Source of the DNA: Melioribacteraceae bacterium
Lineage (GTDB): Bacteria; Bacteroidota; Ignavibacteria; Ignavibacteriales; Melioribacteraceae
Length of the DNA: 11,988 bases
Direction: 5' to 3'
Assembly: GCA_015486905.1 (NCBI GenBank)
Contig: WFQV01000492.1
Span: 1 to 11,988, forward strand
How positions within the stretch are numbered: the stretch's first letter is position 1; the number at the start of each line of letters is the position of its first letter. The position numbers and the translations under genes were made by a program. The notes below the pieces were generated by a model. The model did no database searches and was not told the origin of the DNA. It saw nothing but the letters and a program-made list of their open reading frames with translations. This document shows, one piece after another, positions 1-7,458 of this stretch.

Positions 1-203
1 GCGCTTTCTTCGACGTTGAAACTACCGAAGGCATTATTGTTAAAGGCTTTACTTTGATTGAAGGGAACAACGGCTTGTTTGTCGGCGTCCCGAGTGAGAA
101 AGGTAAAGACGGCAACTACTACGACAGAGTTATTTTCCCTAAGGAATTGAAGAACGAACTCAATGAAATTGCCGTTAAGAAGTACGAAGAGCTAAAAGCG
201 TGA
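1..203 (+). CDS. spoVG: SpoVG family protein (3' end only)
   Basis: This is the C-terminal 66 residues of a protein whose start lies before the window; the reading frame opens at base 3 and ends at TGA 201-203. The stretch 'GFTLIEGNNGLFVGVPSEK' followed by 'YYDRVIFP' and a charged C-terminal helix (ELNEIAVKKYEELKA) matches the SpoVG family core, in which 'EGNxGLFVxxPS' is the hallmark and most of the roughly 90-residue protein is recovered here. SpoVG proteins are small cytoplasmic nucleic-acid-binding regulators, known in Firmicutes for roles in septation, sporulation and gene regulation. In non-sporulating FCB bacteria the role is not established, so the name should be taken as family membership only. 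It is followed by a 155-bp gap containing hairpins, then dinB in the same direction. Confidence 0.85.
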   Translation, partial: AFFDVETTEGIIVKGFTLIEGNNGLFVGVPSEKGKDGNYYDRVIFPKELKNELNEIAVKKYEELKA

Positions 204-221
204 ACGGTTTGATTTTGTTTG

Positions 222-250
222 ATCGAACTTGAATTCGATGTTAATCGAAT
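222..250. promoter_or_regulatory. Three alternating ATCGAA/TTCGAT half-sites
   Basis: ATCGAA at 222-227, TTCGAT at 234-239 and ATCGAA at 244-249 alternate, so the middle copy can pair with either neighbour. The second pairing is ATTCGAT (233-239) with ATCGAAT (244-250), a 7-bp perfect inverted repeat with a 4-nt loop. The cluster lies 19 bp after the spoVG-like stop and about 110 bp before dinB. It could be an operator or a fold in the spoVG 3' end. Assignment to any regulator is inference. Confidence 0.3.
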
Positions 251-284
251 AATTGTTAGCCTTACTATCCCTTATTTAGCCCAC

Positions 285-320
285 CCGATTCCCTTCCCTG
301 CCTGCGGGGAAGGGAATCGG
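285..320 (+). terminator. 14-bp perfect hairpin between spoVG-like gene and dinB
   Basis: CCGATTCCCTTCCC (285-298) is exactly complementary to GGGAAGGGAATCGG (307-320), leaving an 8-nt loop TGCCTGCG. The stem is strong and G+C rich in an A+T-rich gap. It lies 82 bp after the spoVG-like stop and 38 bp before the dinB ATG. The run that follows is TAAAAATG, not a T tract, so it is not a textbook rho-independent terminator. It may act as a transcript-end or processing structure, or may be a dispersed palindromic repeat. Confidence 0.45.
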
Positions 321-358
321 TAAAAATGTGACATCTTTATTCAACAAAATTTAATACA

Positions 359-1510
359 ATGACATCCACAATCTTTCATCTTGATCTCGATTCCTTTTTC
401 GTATCGGTTGAGCGGATACTTGAGCCCTCGCTAAAGGGTAAGCCGGTGATTGTTGGTGCCGACCCCGAGCAGGGCAGGGGAGTGGTTGCCGCATGTTCGT
501 ACGAAGCGCGCGAGTACGGCTTGCATTCGGCTATGCCTATTAAGGAAGCGTACCGCTTGTGCCCCAACGGAATTTACCTGCCGGGGCATCACAAAGAATA
601 TGTGCGCTTCTCCCGTGCCGTAAAGCGTTTGTTGGAAAGACACACTCCGCAAATCGAGCAAGCGTCCGTTGATGAATTTTACATGGACTTTACCGGCTTG
701 CAAAGAATTTACGGCTCAATGTTTGAACTTGCCAAGAAATTACAGCGTGAGGTTAAAGAGCAACTCTCGCTTCCCTCTTCCATTGGTATTGGAAGCAACA
801 AAACCATCGCCAAAATAGGTTCGGATTACGCCAAGCCGGAAGGAATTACTTATGTTTTGCCGGGAATGGAAAAAGAATTTTTAGCTCCCCTTCCGGTGGA
901 AACAATCCCCGGCGTGGGTAAGGTAATGAAGCGTAAACTGACCGAGAGAGGTTTTTATTTTATTGCCGATGTAGCTAACACGCCGGAGGATTATTTCGCC
1001 GCGGCGTTTGGAAAATACGGGCTCGATTTGTGGCGGAAAGCAAACGGTGAGGGCTCTCGTTTTTTGAATCCGCGGGGAGTTCAAAAAAGCATTTCCAAAG
1101 AACACACCTACGGCAAAGACGAAATTGATTTAAGCAAAATCGAAACGACGCTTTTTGAACTTACGGCACATGTTTGCCAAAACTTACGCAACCTTAATTT
1201 GCAAGCCTCTACCGTAAGCGTTAAACTCCGTTACTCCGATTTTGTTACGGTGACAAGGGAGCAAAAAATCAAGCCTACGGACGACGACAAAGAAATTTAC
1301 AAAACGGCATTGAGCCTTTTGGGTAAAGCATATTCCCGCCGTGTTAGCATTAGGTTAATTGGAGTTAAGGTTAGTAAATTTACCGAGTACGCCGAACAGT
1401 TCACTCTTTTCGACGAGAAAGCTGCCGCCCGCAAAAGGTTGCTTCGCACAATTACCAAAATAAGAGACAAGTTCGGTTTTGCTGCCATCCGCTTCGGTGG
1501 TTTTAAATAG
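359..1510 (+). CDS. dinB: DNA polymerase IV (Y-family, DinB)
   Basis: A complete 383-residue Y-family polymerase that copies past DNA lesions without proofreading. The N-terminal palm motif is HLDLDSFFVSVE, with metal ligand D9 and F14 at the steric-gate position that excludes ribonucleotides. The second catalytic motif SVDE supplies D105 and E106. A helix-hairpin-helix follows around residues 181-197 (ETIPGVGKVMKRKLTERGF), then the little-finger domain to about residue 345. QFTLF at 347-351, close to the C-terminus, fits the clamp-binding motif QLxLF through which Y-family enzymes dock on DnaN. All catalytic residues are kept, so this is an active polymerase and not an inactive ImuB-type accessory. 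The ATG at 359 gives the expected N-terminus; there is no clear Shine-Dalgarno sequence. A DnaE-type gene follows 24-45 bp downstream on the same strand, which suggests co-transcription in a damage-response unit. Confidence 0.95.
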   Translation: MTSTIFHLDLDSFFVSVERILEPSLKGKPVIVGADPEQGRGVVAACSYEAREYGLHSAMPIKEAYRLCPNGIYLPGHHKEYVRFSRAVKRLLERHTPQIEQASVDEFYMDFTGLQRIYGSMFELAKKLQREVKEQLSLPSSIGIGSNKTIAKIGSDYAKPEGITYVLPGMEKEFLAPLPVETIPGVGKVMKRKLTERGFYFIADVANTPEDYFAAAFGKYGLDLWRKANGEGSRFLNPRGVQKSISKEHTYGKDEIDLSKIETTLFELTAHVCQNLRNLNLQASTVSVKLRYSDFVTVTREQKIKPTDDDKEIYKTALSLLGKAYSRRVSIRLIGVKVSKFTEYAEQFTLFDEKAAARKRLLRTITKIRDKFGFAAIRFGGFK

Positions 1511-1555
1511 TTCCGAATAAAGACAATTCATTTTTTGAACAAATTTTTCCCTTCA

Positions 1556-3184
1556 ATGTTTACTCATCATGCACATTCAAACTATTCTTTCTTGGAAGGA
1601 ACGATAAAAATTCCCGAGCTAATTTCCTTTGCAAAATCACAATCCGCGGGCTACGTAACATTGACCGATACAAACGGAATGTACGGCTTAATTCAATTTG
1701 CCAAGGAAGCCGAGGAAGCGGGGATAAAGCCAGTATTAGGAAGTTACATCGACGACGTTCGGAACGAATCGAACTATGCTATTTTTTTAGCCAAGAATAA
1801 CAAGGGATATTCAGAGCTTTGTAAAATTATTACCACCCGGAAATTGGGGGAGGAATTTTCCTTAGCACGTGTAATTGAAACAACCTCACCGAATCTCTTT
1901 ATCCTTACTTCCTCGCTTAATCTGCTTAAGAAGTTGACTTTTTCGGAGAGATTAAAAAACAATTTGTTCGTTGAACTTATTGTGACAAAAAAGCAGAAGA
2001 AAAAAACTCGTGAACTTTTCGAATTTGCGCGGGCTAAAGGATTGAAAATTGTGGCTTCACATCCGGCATATTTTTCACATCCGGAAGACTTTTTAATGCA
2101 CAAGGTAGCCGCAGCAATAAGGCTGAACAAAACGCTCGGGACTTTGGAATCCAACGACACAATTGACGAAGAATATTGGCTTAGGGCTCCCTTGGATTTA
2201 GAGAACGTTTGGCACTCACTCCCCGAAGCTATTTGGAATTCGGACTACATTGCAAAGAATTGTAACGTAAATCTTAAATTCGGTGATTACAAATATCCTA
2301 CTTACCCTTTGCCCGAAGGCGAGACGGCTTTCTCGCTTTTGTGGAAAATTGCCTTCCGCGGGTTGGAAGAGAAATACCGCCCCATTACCGAAAGGGCGGT
2401 TAAACGTTTGCAATACGAATTGGAAGTAATTGACGAACTCGGTTTCAGTGATTATTTTTTAATCGTTTGGGATATTGTTCGCGAAGCAAAACAGCGTAAC
2501 ATGATGACAATCGGACGTGGCTCGGCAGCAAACAGTTTAACTGCTTTCTGCCTCGGTATTACGCAGGTTGACCCGCTCAAATACAATCTTTACTTCGAGC
2601 GTTTTCTTAATAGGGGCAGAACGTCTCCGCCCGATATTGACCTCGACTTTTCATGGAAAGAACGAGACGAGATTGTGCGTTATGTGTTTGAAAAGTACGG
2701 CTACGATAAGGTTGCAATGATTTCAACCACGGTCACTTTCCGTGCGCGCTCGGCTTTTAGGGAAGTAGCAAAGGTTTTCGGCGTTTCCGAAAAGGAAATT
2801 TCAAAATACGGTAAATTTATTCCTTGGACAAGCGCAAAAAATTTACCTCAAATTTCGGAAAAATTTCCCGAAACAAAAAATCTTGCATTCGAAGAAGAAC
2901 CTTGGAACTCGATTGTTAAAATTGCCGCTAAGTTTGCCGGCTATCCGCGCCATTTGGGAATTCATCCGGGCGGAATTGTAATTACACCGAAACCAATTAA
3001 TAATTACGTTGCTCTCGAATTTGCAGCTAACAAAGGTTTGGGACTGATAATTACCCAGCCGGATATGTATTCGGTTGAAGATTTGGGATTGATTAAGATT
3101 GATTTGCTGAGCCAACGTTCGTTGGGAGTGTTAAAAGACACTGTGGAAATGCTTACTGTGAATAGAGAACGCGGGAGAATTTAG
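1556..3184 (+). CDS. DNA polymerase III alpha-like protein, truncated (PHP and palm only)
   Basis: A C-family (DnaE) replicative or error-prone polymerase homologue that covers only the N-terminal half of the family. Taking ATG 1556 gives 542 residues starting MFTHHAHSNYSFLEGT, the normal PHP-domain opening; an in-frame TTG at 1535 would add seven residues. The PHP domain (about 1-200) keeps the HxH pair H5/H7, but the usual TDH is TDT at D38. The palm has GRGSAA at 320-325, PPDIDLDF with D360 and D362, and the third catalytic aspartate D516 in LIKIDLL. The protein ends 26 residues later, whereas DnaE enzymes are typically about 1000 residues or more. The fingers (nucleotide binding), clamp-binding region and OB fold are missing, and no continuation is visible in the next 670 bp. 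It directly follows dinB. It is most likely a truncated remnant, although 542 codons are uninterrupted, so a retained short form is possible. Confidence 0.85.
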   Translation: MFTHHAHSNYSFLEGTIKIPELISFAKSQSAGYVTLTDTNGMYGLIQFAKEAEEAGIKPVLGSYIDDVRNESNYAIFLAKNNKGYSELCKIITTRKLGEEFSLARVIETTSPNLFILTSSLNLLKKLTFSERLKNNLFVELIVTKKQKKKTRELFEFARAKGLKIVASHPAYFSHPEDFLMHKVAAAIRLNKTLGTLESNDTIDEEYWLRAPLDLENVWHSLPEAIWNSDYIAKNCNVNLKFGDYKYPTYPLPEGETAFSLLWKIAFRGLEEKYRPITERAVKRLQYELEVIDELGFSDYFLIVWDIVREAKQRNMMTIGRGSAANSLTAFCLGITQVDPLKYNLYFERFLNRGRTSPPDIDLDFSWKERDEIVRYVFEKYGYDKVAMISTTVTFRARSAFREVAKVFGVSEKEISKYGKFIPWTSAKNLPQISEKFPETKNLAFEEEPWNSIVKIAAKFAGYPRHLGIHPGGIVITPKPINNYVALEFAANKGLGLIITQPDMYSVEDLGLIKIDLLSQRSLGVLKDTVEMLTVNRERGRI

Positions 3185-3856
3185 AATAAAAAATATCTTA
3201 CACCGTTAAAATTTAAAGTACAAGTTTAAATCTTGTGGCAAAAGAATTTTATTCCCTTTTGCCGTTGAACGTTTTGTCACGATTTTTGCTTTTTCTAAAC
3301 GAATTTGCCAAAAATCGCACCAAAACTTTTCTGGTGTTTTTGCTTGCCAATCCCACAGGTTGAAACATGTGGTTAATGTTCTGCGATTTCCTGCCTTTGG
3401 TAAAGTTAAACCTGCATATGCAGAGGAGGGTAAGCAATCCAATAATCCACTCATCAGTCCATCCAAGATTTTAGATTTAACTATCCACTTTCCATTTTCA
3501 ACTCGGCACGTTTAACGTCTTGCGCCTTGCCTCTCGCGAAAACTATTTCTTATTTCTGGTTTCTCATTTCTTATTTTTATCATTTTTCGCCACCGATTTT
3601 AAACCTGTACCTCTAAGCAAGTCAATAAAAAGTGGGCAACTGAGACATCCTTACCTTTTTTATTTCCTTAATTTTAGTTAATTTTAAAATTGAATTATTT
3701 TTCTCTTTTTAAGGGTAAAAATGTTCTTTGTACGGTCTTCTCGGGGTTTAAAAAACGGGCGAATCTTAAGGATTTCCCCTTAAATCGTTTTGAGAGATGA
3801 CGTTCAAAATTTAATTAATGCATTAAGTATTTAATCAAATAAATGTTGGGGAAAAT
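3185..3856. other. 672-bp gap between dnaE-like gene and por
   Basis: No gene is supported here. There is no recognisable continuation of DnaE. On the minus strand a frame of 86 codons (3206-3466) is open, tryptophan- and phenylalanine-rich with alternative frames also open; I do not recognise it and treat it as chance or a remnant. Structures seen are CGATTTTTG (3280-3288) against CAAAAATCG (3309-3317), and the palindrome CTGCATATGCAG near 3412-3423. CACCA/TGGTG (3318-3322/3332-3336) is followed by five T and could be a weak plus-strand terminator. A tract at 3515-3538 of CGTCTTGCG/CTCTCGCG type resembles one at 8736-8759. The last 200 bases are very A+T rich and should hold the por promoter. 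Confidence 0.6.
3815..3826. promoter_or_regulatory. 12-bp palindrome upstream of por
   Basis: TTAATGCATTAA is a perfect palindrome whose end lies 30 bp before the por ATG at 3857, within an A+T-rich leader. The position suits an operator or a site in the 5' untranslated region. In such A+T-rich sequence a 12-bp palindrome is not strong evidence, and no regulator can be named. The stretch TTGGGGAAAAT immediately before the ATG is the only ribosome-binding-like sequence. Confidence 0.25.
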
Positions 3857-6800
3857 ATGGAACGAAAAAAGATTACGATAGACGGTAACGAAGCCGCCGC
3901 ACGTGTAGCATTTAAATTAAGTGAGGTAATTGCAATTTATCCGATTACCCCTTCCTCTCCGATGGGAGAACATGCCGATGCATGGTCTGCGGAAAATAAG
4001 AAAAATATTTGGGGTACCATTCCTTCGGTAACCGAGATGCAGAGTGAAGGAGGAGCTTCCGGTGCAGTTCACGGCTCCTTGCAAGCAGGTGCGTTAACTA
4101 CTACCTTTACTGCTTCTCAGGGACTTTTGTTAATGATTCCTAATATGCACAAGATTGCCGGTGAATTAACACCTGCGGTATTTCACGTTTCCGCACGCTC
4201 CTTAGCCGCACAAGCACTTTCAATCTTCGGCGACCACACCGACGTAATGCAAGTGCGTCCCACCGGCTTTGGAATGCTTGCCTCCGGCTCTATTCAGGAA
4301 GTGCATGATATAGCCGCTATTACTCACAAGTCGGCTTTGGAATCTCGTATTCCTTTTGTGCATTTCTTTGATGGTTTTAGAACTTCACACGAAATTCAAA
4401 AAATAGAAGAATTAACGGAAGATGACTTAAAAGAATTAATCGATAACAGCTACGTTTACGCTCACCGCGAAAGAGCAATGAATCCCGATAAACCTTTTAT
4501 CCGCGGTACTTCTCAAAACCCGGATGTCTATTTCCAAGGGCGTGAAACGGTTAATAAATATTACAACGCCGCACCTGAAATAGTTCAAAGGGCAATGGAT
4601 AAATTTGCCGAAATTACCGGTAGGCATTATCATCTGTTTGATTATTACGGAGCACCCGATGCAACGAGAGTTGTTATTTTAATGGGTTCGGGTGCCGAAG
4701 CAGCTGAAGAAACCGTTACTTATTTATCCGAGAAAATGGAAGAGAAAGTCGGTTTGATTAAGGTAAGACTTTATCGTCCTTTCTCACCGAAACATCTATT
4801 CGAAGCACTTCCGAAAACAGTGGAAAAAATTGCTGTTTTGGACAGAACCAAAGAACCCGGCTCGCTCGGCGAACCGCTTTACCTCGATGTGATGAGTGCC
4901 GTTACAGAAGCTATGACTTCCGACGAAAAACCGTTTGAAAAAATGCCGATTGTTGTTGGCGGGCGCTACGGCTTATCTTCCAAAGAATTTACTCCCGCAA
5001 TGGTTAAGGCTGTATTTGATAATTTAAAAGAAGACAAACCTAAAAACCATTTTACTGTTGGAATACACGACGACGTTACGTTTACAAGTCTTGAATTCGA
5101 CAAGAATTTCATCATCGAAGACAAGCAAGCAACAAAATGTATGTTTTACGGCTTAGGTTCCGACGGAACGGTTGGCGCGAATAAGAACTCAATCAAAATT
5201 ATCGGCGAAGAAACTGAGAATTATGCTCAAGGCTATTTCGTTTACGACTCAAAGAAATCCGGTTCTACTACCATTTCGCACTTGAGATTCGGTAAATCTC
5301 CAATTAAATCTACTTATTTGGTTCAAGAAGCAGATTTTGTAGGATGTCATCAATTTGTATTGTTGGAGAAATTTGACGTTCTTAAAAATATTAAGGAAGG
5401 CGGAACTTTCCTTCTGAATTCCCCGTACAGCACAGAGGAAGTTTGGAACAAATTACCGAAGAAAGTTCAAGGTCAAATAATTGACAAGAAGTTGGACTTT
5501 TATGTTATTGACGCTTACCAAGTTGCCAAGAATACCGGAATGGGCGCAAGAATAAACACAATAATGCAGACCTGTTTCTTTGCTATTTCAGGCATACTAC
5601 CGAAAGACGAAGCAATTGCAAAGATTAAACACGCAATTGAAAAAACTTACGGTAAGAAAGGCGAAGAAATTGTTCGGAAGAATTTCAACGCAGTTGATCA
5701 AACGTTAGCTCATTTAAATAAGATTGAGTACACCCCTGAAATCACAAGCGAAATTGAACTTCCGCCGGTTGTTTCTCCGAAAGCGCCTGAATTCGTTAAA
5801 GATGTTTTGGCTGAATTGATTGCCGGCAGAGGTGACGACGTTCCTGTAAGTAAGTTCCCGGCCGACGGTACTTATCCTACCGGTACGGCTCGCTGGGAGA
5901 AAAGAAATGTTGCGTTGGAAGTCCCAGTCTGGGAAGAAGATATTTGTATTCAATGTAATAAATGCGTAATAGCCTGTCCGCATGCGGCTATCAGAGCGAA
6001 AGTTTACGATGAGGAATTAACCAAAGACGCACCGGAAACTTTCAAATGGACTAAAGCACGCGGTAAGAAAGACGCAGGCAAAGCTTACACAATCCAAGTA
6101 GCTGTTGAGGATTGCACCGGTTGTTCGCTATGCGTAGAAGTATGTCCTGTTAAGGATAAAACAAATCCGAGCAGAAAAGCAATTAATATGGCGCCTCAAA
6201 TTCCACTTAGGGAAAAAGAAAGAGAGAATTTTGAATTCTTCTTTAACTTACCCGAATACGACAGAACTCAAATTAAAATAGATTCTGTTGCCGAAAGCCA
6301 ATTGTTGCAACCTCTGTTTGAATTCTCCGGCGCTTGCCCGGGTTGCGGTGAAACTCCTTATGTTAAATTAGTTTCACAGCTCTTTGGCGACAGAGCCGTA
6401 ATTGCAAACGCTACCGGATGTTCTTCAATTTACGGTGGAAACTTACCTACTACTCCTTGGGCTTTCAACAAGGAAGGAAGAGGCCCCTCTTGGAACAACT
6501 CTTTATTCGAAGATAATGCAGAGTTCGGTTTGGGTATGCGTTTGGCTATCGATAGAGAAACCGAATTCGCGAGAGAATTATTAAAGGAACTTCGTGACGA
6601 AGTAGGAGCCGAATTGGCCGATACAATTATCAACGCTCCGCAAGTTACAGAAGCTGAAATAAAAGAGCAGCGTGATAGAGTTGCACAAGTGAAAGCCAAA
6701 TTGGAAGCATCAAATAATCCGAGAGCGAAAGAGCTTTTAACCGTAATAGATTATCTTATTAAACGTTCCGTCTGGATTATGGGCGGTGACGGCTGGGCTT

Positions 6801-7450
6801 ACGATATCGGTTACGGCGGTTTAGACCACGTATTAGCTTCCGGTAAAAATGTAAATGTTTTAGTCCTTGATACCGAGGTCTATTCTAACACTGGCGGACA
6901 GCAATCGAAAGCAACGGCGATAGGTGCCGTAGCAAAATTTGCCGCTGCGGGAAGGTCGCTTCCTAAAAAAGATTTGGGAAGAATGGCTATGACCTATGGC
7001 AATGTTTACGTTGCACAGGTTGCAATGGGCGCCAGCGATTTGCAAACCCTGCGTGCAATAATTGAAGCGGAACATTACGACGGTCCTTCCATTGTTATCG
7101 CTTACAGTCACTGTATTGCTCACGGAATGGATATGGAAAAAGGCTTTGAGCATCAGAAACTTGCGGTCGATAGCGGTTACTGGCCTATTTACAGATACAA
7201 CCCCGACAATATTAAAGTCGGTAAGAATCCTTTAAAACTCGATTACAAGGGACCGAAGATTCCGATTCAGAATTATATGTACACGGAAACAAGGTTCAAG
7301 ATGTTAACAAAAGCCAATCCCGAAAGAGCAAAGAAACTTCTTGCCGCAGCTCAAGAGCATGCTAAGGAAACGTGGAAAATATACAGCCACATGGCTAGTA
7401 TGGATTATACCCATTTCCTTGAACAACAAGAAGAAAAAGAAAATAAATAG
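3857..7450 (+). CDS. nifJ: Pyruvate:ferredoxin (flavodoxin) oxidoreductase, single-chain
   Basis: A full-length 1197-residue homodimer-type PFOR, which oxidises pyruvate with CoA to acetyl-CoA and CO2 and passes two electrons to ferredoxin or flavodoxin in the cytoplasm. The N-terminal part carries the pyruvate-binding signature YPITPSSPMGEHADAW (about 28-43) and GDHTDVMQVRPTGFGML. A central ferredoxin-like domain has two 4Fe-4S motifs: C697, C700, C703, C707 and C753, C756, C759, C763. The C-terminal thiamine-diphosphate domain has CPGC (C827, C830), C855 in ATGCSS and C1086 in SHCIAHG, which match the four ligands of the cofactor-proximal cluster. It also has the TPP/Mg motif GDGWAYDIG (from 977) and NTGGQQSKAT. 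Every key cysteine is present, so the enzyme should be active. It is the first gene of a two-gene operon. The direction in vivo (pyruvate oxidation or reductive synthesis) cannot be read from the sequence. Confidence 0.97.
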   Translation: MERKKITIDGNEAAARVAFKLSEVIAIYPITPSSPMGEHADAWSAENKKNIWGTIPSVTEMQSEGGASGAVHGSLQAGALTTTFTASQGLLLMIPNMHKIAGELTPAVFHVSARSLAAQALSIFGDHTDVMQVRPTGFGMLASGSIQEVHDIAAITHKSALESRIPFVHFFDGFRTSHEIQKIEELTEDDLKELIDNSYVYAHRERAMNPDKPFIRGTSQNPDVYFQGRETVNKYYNAAPEIVQRAMDKFAEITGRHYHLFDYYGAPDATRVVILMGSGAEAAEETVTYLSEKMEEKVGLIKVRLYRPFSPKHLFEALPKTVEKIAVLDRTKEPGSLGEPLYLDVMSAVTEAMTSDEKPFEKMPIVVGGRYGLSSKEFTPAMVKAVFDNLKEDKPKNHFTVGIHDDVTFTSLEFDKNFIIEDKQATKCMFYGLGSDGTVGANKNSIKIIGEETENYAQGYFVYDSKKSGSTTISHLRFGKSPIKSTYLVQEADFVGCHQFVLLEKFDVLKNIKEGGTFLLNSPYSTEEVWNKLPKKVQGQIIDKKLDFYVIDAYQVAKNTGMGARINTIMQTCFFAISGILPKDEAIAKIKHAIEKTYGKKGEEIVRKNFNAVDQTLAHLNKIEYTPEITSEIELPPVVSPKAPEFVKDVLAELIAGRGDDVPVSKFPADGTYPTGTARWEKRNVALEVPVWEEDICIQCNKCVIACPHAAIRAKVYDEELTKDAPETFKWTKARGKKDAGKAYTIQVAVEDCTGCSLCVEVCPVKDKTNPSRKAINMAPQIPLREKERENFEFFFNLPEYDRTQIKIDSVAESQLLQPLFEFSGACPGCGETPYVKLVSQLFGDRAVIANATGCSSIYGGNLPTTPWAFNKEGRGPSWNNSLFEDNAEFGLGMRLAIDRETEFARELLKELRDEVGAELADTIINAPQVTEAEIKEQRDRVAQVKAKLEASNNPRAKELLTVIDYLIKRSVWIMGGDGWAYDIGYGGLDHVLASGKNVNVLVLDTEVYSNTGGQQSKATAIGAVAKFAAAGRSLPKKDLGRMAMTYGNVYVAQVAMGASDLQTLRAIIEAEHYDGPSIVIAYSHCIAHGMDMEKGFEHQKLAVDSGYWPIYRYNPDNIKVGKNPLKLDYKGPKIPIQNYMYTETRFKMLTKANPERAKKLLAAAQEHAKETWKIYSHMASMDYTHFLEQQEEKENK

Positions 7451-7458
7451 AGGAAGAA

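Noticed and set aside
1774..2160. 128-codon minus-strand open frame inside the dnaE-like gene
   Set aside because: It is antisense to conserved PHP-domain coding sequence, and the product has no recognisable features.
359..3184. ImuB-ImuC mutagenesis cassette
   Set aside because: DinB keeps all catalytic residues and a normal clamp motif, unlike ImuB; no ImuA is present, and the DnaE partner is truncated.
3318..3341. CACCA/TGGTG hairpin followed by five T as a terminator of the dnaE-like gene
   Set aside because: The stem is only 5 bp and lies about 130 bp after the stop; too weak to call as a separate feature.
3625..3660. Possible insertion-sequence end around GGGCAACTGAGACATCC
   Set aside because: No partner inverted repeat, target duplication or transposase could be found in the window.
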